From: Rhodocollybia butyracea
Taxonomy: Eukaryota; Basidiomycota; Agaricomycetes; Agaricales; Omphalotaceae
DNA: 26,177 bases
Assembly: GCA_015501585.1 (NCBI GenBank)
Contig: JADNRY010000796.1
Location: 1-26,177 of the forward strand
Reading direction: 5' to 3'
Shown: positions 19,881 through 26,177 of the stretch, piece after piece
How positions within the stretch are numbered: the stretch's first letter is position 1
Layout of the letters: each line of letters begins with the position of its first letter
Position numbers and translations under genes: made by a program
Notes under the pieces: generated by a model
The model's input: the letters and a program-made list of their open reading frames with translations, nothing else
What the model was told of the DNA's origin: nothing
Databases searched by the model: none

Positions 19881-20298
19881 GTAAGGCGGAGACAAATGCT
19901 AACGCAAGGCTGTAGAATCCAAGTTTATTCGGCCTCACCAAGGAAATGCAACCGCAAAAGCACCAACTCCTTATTGACTGAGTTGGATTTCTATCGCCCT
20001 GAACTTTCAACACAGCTCCGCTCCAAATTCTGCATGAATTCCCCGTGTACCAATGACTCCGGATCTGAGATGTGTGACAAGTCGGATTTCAGGTAAGATG
20101 GAGACAAATCCTAACGCAGGGAGGCTGTAGAGTCCAATTTATTCAGCATTACCAAGGAAATGCCAGCGCAAGTACATCTGGAAACCAAGATTGACTGAGT
20201 CGGATTTTCCATCGCCCAGAACTTTCTCTGCTCCAAATTCTGCATGAGTTCCCCGTGTACCAATGACTCCGGATCTGAGATGCGTGACAAGTCGGATT
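19881..20298. repeat. Two tandem ~212-bp repeat units
   Basis: Unit 1 (19881-20092) and unit 2 (20093 to about 20298) align end to end. Both start GTAAG(G/A)(C/T)GGAGACAAAT and continue with CTAACGCA, GGCTGTAGA, ACCAAGGAAATGC, GCTCCAAATTCTGCATGA and CCCCGTGTACCAATGACTCC. Each unit begins with an intron-like segment (GTAAG ... CTAAC ... CTGTAG) and ends at or next to GTCGGATT. This is what an intron-plus-exon duplication would look like on the plus strand. No domain is recognised in either strand. Confidence 0.8.
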
Positions 20299-21639
20299 GA
20301 AATCCAAGTAATTGTCGGCCACAATTCGGATAGCAAGATTTACAGAAGAAAATGTGTGGTTTCCAAATTTTCGCAGCTAGAACCACGAACGAAATGGAAG
20401 CTAGCAGTTAGACTGGTTGTGTTCTGTGCTGTGCGAATGTAACTGGAGTTGCTGGAGTTTGGTGAAGTCGATTTGTTTGTTTGCATGATGATGGTGGCAA
20501 AACGAAAGCTTCGCTTATTTCAATTTTCAGGCTCCGCGCTCAAACATGTTTACCATTCTGTTTATCACCACTCTGTTTGGTTTTTCTGTCTTGAGTCTAT
20601 GCATTTTCCTCATTTTATGGTTTTGATTGTCGTTGAAGTTCAACTTGCCAGCCCAACAACCTGCTCGAGCTTCAGGAACCAGGATAGGATTGCATCTAAA
20701 GTACCCAAGGAACGTACTTGTCTCGGCCGTCTTTTCTTTAAGCTATGCAGGTGTTAGAACATCTCAATCTTGAATGCTCGAAGTTCTCCGTAATCCACAC
20801 AATACCAAGGCCAGGAATCGCGGACAGCAAACACTTTGTCCTCTCATGAACTTTTTAGCTCGGTTTTACTTCTAAAAGTATCAGTTGTCTCGGATGATGC
20901 TGAAGCATCTCATCTGGAAATGCAGCGTAACTAGTGGCATTGTCGGATGATGACACTAGGAGACTTGAACCAAAACTGCTGGGTACCTCGTGTATTCTTG
21001 CTGCCTACAAAGCTAAAATCGGAGTTGGGTCGATTCCAGTGAAGCCGCTGATTTGTGTTTCGATATACTCGGTCAGTCAATCGATTCACATTGCCACTTT
21101 TCCCTCATAGTCAATAGGTATTGGCATCGTTTGAACGCAAGGCGTCTTCTGCTTGTAGGCATGGAACCGAAATCAGAACATACCATACCGTGAGGATTGG
21201 ATGAACCCGAAATTTGGAGATGCTCCTACTCGCTCTGTTGAGCCGCTTGATTTTCAATGCACGACAACCCGCCCACAACCGCTTCTTCTGTCACTCACAC
21301 GACTGACCAGTAATATTGGGACCCAAAGGTATTCGTCGAGTGTTTGAGACCTCTTGCTACATCCAGCCAGACCAAGAAGGACGCGTTCTCTGATTTTCAG
21401 TTGGCTTGTACGGGAAGGTAAACAAAATAAAGCACGGGGGAGCTTGCGTCCGGGTTACTCAAAAAAAGTTTGTCTTGGTGAAGTCACACAAGTCAGTTAT
21501 TTTCCCGCTGTCGGATGCGAGCTCCAAAATTACAGGGACTACGATTATGTTGCGTGATTATAGATATTCAAGTGCTTTCTGTTCAACGCGTTCTGTTGAC
21601 AACCTGAACATATCAGTCTCCTTCAGATCGACATTTGTG
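20299..21639. other. No gene recognised
   Basis: Only short frames (for example 20449-20757 plus) without domains. The frame 21406-21912 runs through fragment D in a frame unrelated to the family and is probably spurious. Confidence 0.35.
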
Positions 21640-21920
21640 CAGGTACGGCCAGCCAAGTCAGCATTGTCGAAAGTGGAACTTGCTTCAAATCCTGCATCGT
21701 TTCCGCTTTTCCCGAAGCAAACACTTTCTCAACTGCCTCTGTCTTTTTCGCTCACTTTCAAGGTGCTACACCTACACAACACGGTTGCCTCTGCCAAGAT
21801 GTTATCTCAGATTAAAAGCACTACAGTCGGAGGTCTTCACGTTTTGACGGCATTAACCTTGACACCCGCCAACCTTGTTCCAATAATCCATTCTCCTCTT
21901 TCGTCCGCTTAGCTTGTCGC
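21640..21920 (+). repeat. Diverged fragment (D) of the repeated gene family
   Basis: Short blocks match exon 4 of copies A-C in order: CTACACAACACGGTT with AGATGT (about 21773-21800) and CCCGCCAACCTTGTT then CCAATAATCCATTCTCCTC (about 21867-21900). The second block is closest to fragment B. No frame is preserved. Confidence 0.4.
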
Positions 21921-22437
21921 ATTGCTGTTCTGTTTACCCATCGTATAACTGTGGTCATTCTTGAACTTGAATAGCACCTCGCATTAGGTATGGCATCCTC
22001 GCATGGCAAGAATCTGGAAATGGGATGCCATGAATTTGTTATATGACAGCTTTCGATTGGCTTACTTCCCTTCAGCAATCCTTCTACTATTTAGGCACTT
22101 TTTAGGTCTCATTCTATCACTCTATTTCCCCCACATGCAACTCGTCAATTTATTGTGGGAAGGGAGGAAGGCCAGTCAATACTTCGTCATCTATCTTTAA
22201 GACGAGGTGACATTTATAAGCAAACCTCGCGACCTTGACCAGGAGGAGCTGCTGCAGTAGGGTCTGTTATACTCCTCGTCGATACTTTCCAGTGGTTCGC
22301 CCCATCCCTCCGTGTATTCTTTTAGTATCTTCTAATCTCTCGCTTCTCGCCTAATACCTACGTTATAGACTAATCGCCGATCCACGTTCTCGCATCCATC
22401 TCTTGTGCCCGTATCCGGTCCACTAGTTCGCAGTAGA

Positions 22438-22683
22438 TTAGTCCACCACTGCGAAAGAGACCACCACCTTTATTCGACGAACAGGAATAACCCAACGCGC
22501 GGTACGAAAGCATGTAATATAAAGGTCGAAAGGTATAGCGTACCTAAGTTTATGTCCTGTCATTAGATCAGCAATTCTTTTCTTTTCACTTATATAGTAG
22601 AAACTCGTAGTAAATCGCTCTCCTCTTGTAATTTCCTCATCGAGGGCGATGTACTCGAGGATCTGATCATCAAGATCAATATA
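22438..22683 (-). other. 81-codon open frame without start, origin unknown
   Basis: Reading leftward from 22683 there is an uninterrupted frame to TAA at 22438-22440. It contains DLDDQILEYIALDEEITRGE and then FYYISEKKRIADLMTGHKLR, a charged, normal-looking composition. It has no start codon near its beginning and no recognised domain. It could be an exon, a retroelement remnant or chance. The surrounding 21921-22690 has nothing else I can name. Confidence 0.25.
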
Positions 22684-22689
22684 TCACGC

Positions 22690-23175
22690 TTTGACTCTCC
22701 CCATCAGGATCGGCCATTTTATACAACAGGGTGTTATTCCATTCGTATCTCACCCTGCAACCGATAACTCTATCAGAGCCAGTCATATCAGAGGTTCCAT
22801 CTCAAAGGTGGATAACTCGACTAGGACGAACTGCAACAATGTTACTAATATCAATCACTTTTATGGCGACATCGTCGTACCTGCCTTTCCTGCGCTCAGA
22901 CTTCTCCTGGCCATAATGTTCATAGATGGAATGGTGCTCAGAGTGGCGTATATGGCAGTCGGACCCCGTATCTGGTGTTAGAAGCCATGATACTCGTATG
23001 GAGGCGCATTCTAGGTTGGCTTTCCCCTTGCAGAGGCGATTTTATTTCAATTCATAAGTGTATCAGATGTCCCCACTTGTAATGGTTGGGTTAACTACAC
23101 ATATTGTATATTGAATCTGGTTTCAATAACTTTTCACTGTCTTTTGTTCTACTGCCTCTTCAAATATAGGTCGTT
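22690..23175 (+). pseudogene. 5'-truncated copy (E) of the repeated gene family
   Basis: It lacks exons 1-3. From about 22692 it aligns with exon 4 of copies A and C, with about 60 bases missing near 22705-22730. The tail is clear (ATTCCATTCGTATCTCA, then SHIRGS...SKVDNSTRTNCNNVTNIN, then HFYGDIVVPAFPA). It then loses frame around 22895-22910 by loss of the Gly/Tyr segment. The 3' flank to about 23175 matches those after copies A and C. Confidence 0.65.
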
Positions 23176-23229
23176 CATTCCTCAATGGGCATATACACCC
23201 ACTTCGCCAGACTGTAACCTTCTGGAAGC

Positions 23230-23560
23230 GGCGCCAATGGTATCCTCGCGGTTGTGCGGAATGCCGATGCATGTTGCGTTGCATGGGACTTGGTAACTTG
23301 CAACGAGTCCTTGGTCGTCGCGAATAAATTTGGTAGTGAGGTTGTCTCAAGAGGCGGAAGAATTGCCGACAGACTCGAATTCGGACGCGGATTTGGGAAT
23401 AACCAGGCCGGGATGCAGGGACAGTGATGGTAGGTCGATGCGGTGCTATGCACATTCGATGTTTATTGATATCTGGATATTTGCGTCCAAATACCGCAAG
23501 TGCGACTTGAGAGGGTTAGTAGTGAAGACGATGACACCGGGTTTGAGATTGCGTCCAAGG
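23230..23560 (+). pseudogene. Unrecognised conserved block, copy 2 of 2, frame-broken
   Basis: It matches 17630-17905. A frame encoding NGILAVVRNADACCVAWDLV leads into FGSEVVSRGGRIADRLEFGR, with NNQAGMQGQ and a stop at about 23424. The remaining conserved part (MFIDIWIFASKYRKCDLRG) lies in another frame. Both frames are matched by the single open frame of copy 1, so this copy has lost coding continuity or carries sequence errors. Identity is unknown. Confidence 0.4.
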
Positions 23561-23706
23561 TTGTAACAAAAAGGAAATTGGGCGTAGTGACCTGAAAAAC
23601 GAGTTAGGCTCTCAGTCGTCAGAAGTGGGTTTTGATTTTACCAAAGGTCTTTCGCGTAGTAAATACGTATACAGAATATGCTAGCACTTCATCCGATGTA
23701 ATACAT

Positions 23707-23712
23707 TTTATT
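23707..23712 (-). terminator. Polyadenylation signal of the carboxypeptidase gene
   Basis: AATAAA on the minus strand begins 29 bases after the stop codon of the gene at 23742-26012. Confidence 0.5.
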
Positions 23713-23741
23713 CTTTGTCATACAAATGGCCACCGAAAGAC

Positions 23742-26012
23742 TCAAAAGTCTGCCTCATCCGCATTCACGATCAACGTCGTAAAGAACCGAACCATTTCGA
23801 GGTAGTGATCAAGCGCGATATCTATGAGAAAAACTCAGCGCTCAGAACACGAGGAAGATACCCATTCAATGCTCACTTTCGTTCACCGTATGTACACCAG
23901 CGGACGTCCCATTGTTGTGGTTGTACCGGAAGATATTTCTGGTGAGATTCCAGTAGTATTTCGTGTCTGTAAAACCTATCAGCCATATGGCTAGATTACT
24001 AGACTAGTATGCCCACCTGTGTTCCCTGTCGACATTCCTGGACTGATGATGATATTATCTTCGCCTTCGAGGCCTCGATGGGCGTTATACGTCGCTTTAA
24101 TAGTGCCGCTCAAGAACTCCCAATGTTTACCAGTCGTCGGAGTGCGGGGAGCGGGTTCACGCTCGTCATTGAATGCCAGTGAGAGTTCGACGTGCCCCAT
24201 GGCCTTGGAAGCATACGCGGATGCAGGAATCAGATCCTCACCAAACGCGTTGAGAGTCAGGTTAAACGAGTACACAAGGTCGGCGATGGTGTGTCCGTCG
24301 CGAGTAGTGGTTTCTTTGATGGAGCTGTAAAGGTGATCAGCACCCAGCCAATCCACACACGAAAAGGGGAGAGATCAGTTTCACCTCTCTGTATTTATCG
24401 ATGATTGAGGATAGCAGATGCACTTTCCGGTAAAGCATTTGCTTTCACCCCGCCTGAGATGATATCTATGCCTGTGTTGTCCCTACCAAGCTTGCATACC
24501 AAATGTTGGACAACACGAAGAGCTCCTCTACTTTTCTCATTGCCTTGTCTGAATGACGGGATTTAAGAATAGCATGTTTGAGATCGCGCGGGATTGTCTG
24601 TCCATATGAGGCGGCGCAAAGGAGCGTGTCGTGTGGACAGAGCCCTAGTCTGGAAAACGTAAGTGAGGTTCATACAGCTTCAGACAAAAAAAATCTTACG
24701 AGTTCGATGGGGTAAGGATTTTTCTCAAATTCTGTGATGAGAGAAGACAAGTAGCCAATAGTCTGATCATATAAGGGGTGATAAACAGACTAAGAAAAAG
24801 ACGCATACTGTATGCGGCGGAGGAACACTCGAATGTCCTCCAGGCGATGTAACATCAATCTTGACATCGATATACCCTTTCTCCGCAACTGCGGGAGCGG
24901 CAAAAACCGTACCATAGGCTTCGTCGAACCCTCCTACAATAACCGTTAAATGTTTATCTCGGAGTTGAAGGGAACGCAATGCAAACCTCCTTCATCTACA
25001 ATGAATTCGAATGCATTCTGACCATAAGTTTCTTCAAGGCCTTTCCAAGGGAGCCAGCACCCTAGAACGATTCACGAATAAGCATCTCAACAATAAAAAG
25101 TACAAGTTATTACTCACATGAAGTCCGCTCGCCTCTTCATCAAACCCAAATGCTAACACTACCATCCTCGCAGGAGTCCATCCCTTCTCCAATAGAGTTT
25201 CGAGGGTTAACATAATTGCGCAAGACTCGCTTTATCATCCGTAGCACCTCTGCCCAGATATTGATTCCATCGAAGAAACCAGAGTAAGGCGGATATGTCC
25301 AAGCGCCGATAGTTTCGGGATTGACAGGGACGACATCTTGGTGTGCAGCAAGAATGTAAGGTTTGAGTGATGAGTCGGTACCAGTCCATTCGTAGAGGAG
25401 ACCGTAAGTGTTGATTTTGGTGAGGGAAAGAGTTTTGTGACTGGTGAGATATGTAAATTCCTACGCGCGCGAAGAGAAATTACACCGTTCACGTACATCA
25501 GCGGGAACGCCCTGGCCAAATAATCGTGTACTTGACCCATTGTCTCCCATCTCGGGTCTTCACCTGGCGGTGGCATGTTGTCGTACGATTTCTGACCTGC
25601 ATTCATGGCTCAGTGTTCATTGTTTGAAAAGAGGAATAAAGTATTGTTCACGGAATCTGTATCAACCCACTCAATTTATCGATAGCCAAGGTTTTGAACG
25701 CGTCCGTCTCCAAGAGCTTTCCGAACTCGGTCCATACTTCAGCATTCTTGGAGCTTTGAGGGTATAGTACTCTTGCCTGAACACAAACTCCTGCTGCGTT
25801 GTCAGTGTTTTGGTGACACCTCGATACAGCTTGATTGATCTTTGTGCCCCACTCGACGAAGCTGGGATAGTTGGAGCGCGAGGAAACAAAGGCACCCAGG
25901 ACGAAGCAAGGAACTAGAATAGCGTAAGCAGGTAGCGACCCTTCTTATTGCTCCGGGCATTATTTGAGCTTGTAGGTGTCGGAAGATGATCATCTTTACC
26001 TTCTTTGACCAT
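23742..26012 (-). CDS. CPS1-like: M20-family Gly-Xaa carboxypeptidase (Cps1-like), ten exons, frame-broken
   Basis: Exons (minus strand): 26012-25652, 25596-25497, 25440-25118, 25061-24987, 24933-24809, 24762-24700, 24649-24385, 24324-24017, 23966-23877, 23821-23742; all introns are GT-AG, 45-60 nt. After eight single-base corrections it reads as about 597 aa (yeast Cps1 is 576). A cytoplasmic N-tail is followed by one membrane anchor (ILVPCFVLGAFV, about residues 32-43), as in vacuolar Cps1. M20 metal and catalytic motifs are present: AAHQDVVPV, GRGATDDKASL, GFDEEASGLHGAG, IVDEGGGF, GGHSSVPPPHT, and SPGMSTGNTDTKYYWNLT with FRYNHNNG. It ends VRFFTTLIVNADEADF. The two zinc ions cleave C-terminal residues from Gly-Xaa peptides in the vacuole. 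Frame breaks lie near 25921, 25590, 25254, 25214, 25032, 24644, 24470 and 24398. It is either a young pseudogene or, more likely, an intact gene with sequence errors. Confidence 0.9.
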
Positions 26013-26177
26013 TGTCAAGGTGTCCGTGTCCGCGTCTATATTCGGCGCAGAACTTTGATTACTTAATTGATGCCGGCCGGCCTTCTTCCCATTTTGGCTT
26101 TGGTCAAGCTATCTGCTCTCCCACTTGTTCCTTCGAACCACGCCTATTTGGAGACGGTGATTATAGACTAAAGAAAT
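26013..26177 (-). promoter_or_regulatory. Probable promoter region of the carboxypeptidase gene
   Basis: This is the sequence upstream of the start codon (context TTGACAATGG). No TATA box is evident. A GGCCGGCCGG palindromic stretch lies at about 26073-26082. No other gene is seen before the window ends. Confidence 0.3.

Noticed and set aside
21406..21912. 168-aa plus-strand open frame
   Set aside because: No recognisable domain, basic and Ser-rich by chance, and it runs through fragment D in a frame unlike the family.
22264..22690. Possible solo LTR starting TGTTATACTCC
   Set aside because: I could not find a matching CA end with a 5-bp flanking duplication.
1..26177. CRISPR arrays, rRNA genes, prokaryotic operons
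   Set aside because: None present; intron-rich genes and retroelement type show a fungal nuclear sequence.

Overview
The window looks like gene-poor, repeat-rich DNA from a filamentous basidiomycete, most likely an Agaricomycete. The reasons are many 45-60 nt GT-AG introns with CTRAY-like branch sites, a ten-exon M20 carboxypeptidase of the fungal Cps1 type, a fungal Ty1/copia retrotransposon, a secreted eight-cysteine protein, and foldback and MITE-type elements. Species cannot be fixed from the sequence alone.

Layout. 573-1815: broken copy (A) of a four-exon gene family. 3719-4315: small secreted eight-cysteine protein with hydrophobin-like cysteine order. 4765-5000: fragment (B) of the family. 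6073-7183: a small TIR element interrupted by a 623-bp hAT-type MITE with a perfect 8-bp target duplication. 7279-7569 (minus): possible F-box-like remnant. 8320-9682: large imperfect inverted duplication with about 650-bp arms. 10024-14972: complete Ty1/copia element with identical LTR sequence apart from one 32-bp tandem duplication, a TGCCA target duplication, PBS, PPT and a gag-pol frame broken only by single-base indels. 15328-16537: intact copy (C) of the gene family (353 aa). 17630-17905 and 23230-23560: two related copies of a second, unrecognised sequence. 19881-20298: two tandem 212-bp units. 21640-21920 and 22690-23175: further family fragments (D, E). 23742-26012 (minus): ten-exon vacuolar-type Gly-Xaa carboxypeptidase.

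Two themes stand out. First, one gene family recurs five times around a retrotransposon. Its intact member has an N-terminal helical region that resembles fungal MLKL/HeLo-type bundles, a Pro/Ser-rich linker and an Asn/Ser/Thr-rich tail. This is the best candidate here for an undescribed system, but the assignment is inference. Second, both large coding regions, the young copia element and the carboxypeptidase, are broken by about 17 single-base gains or losses. Most lie in short homopolymers, and I found no in-frame stop once these are accounted for. This points to base-calling error in the source assembly at least as much as to pseudogenisation, and it limits what can be said about broken genes in this window.
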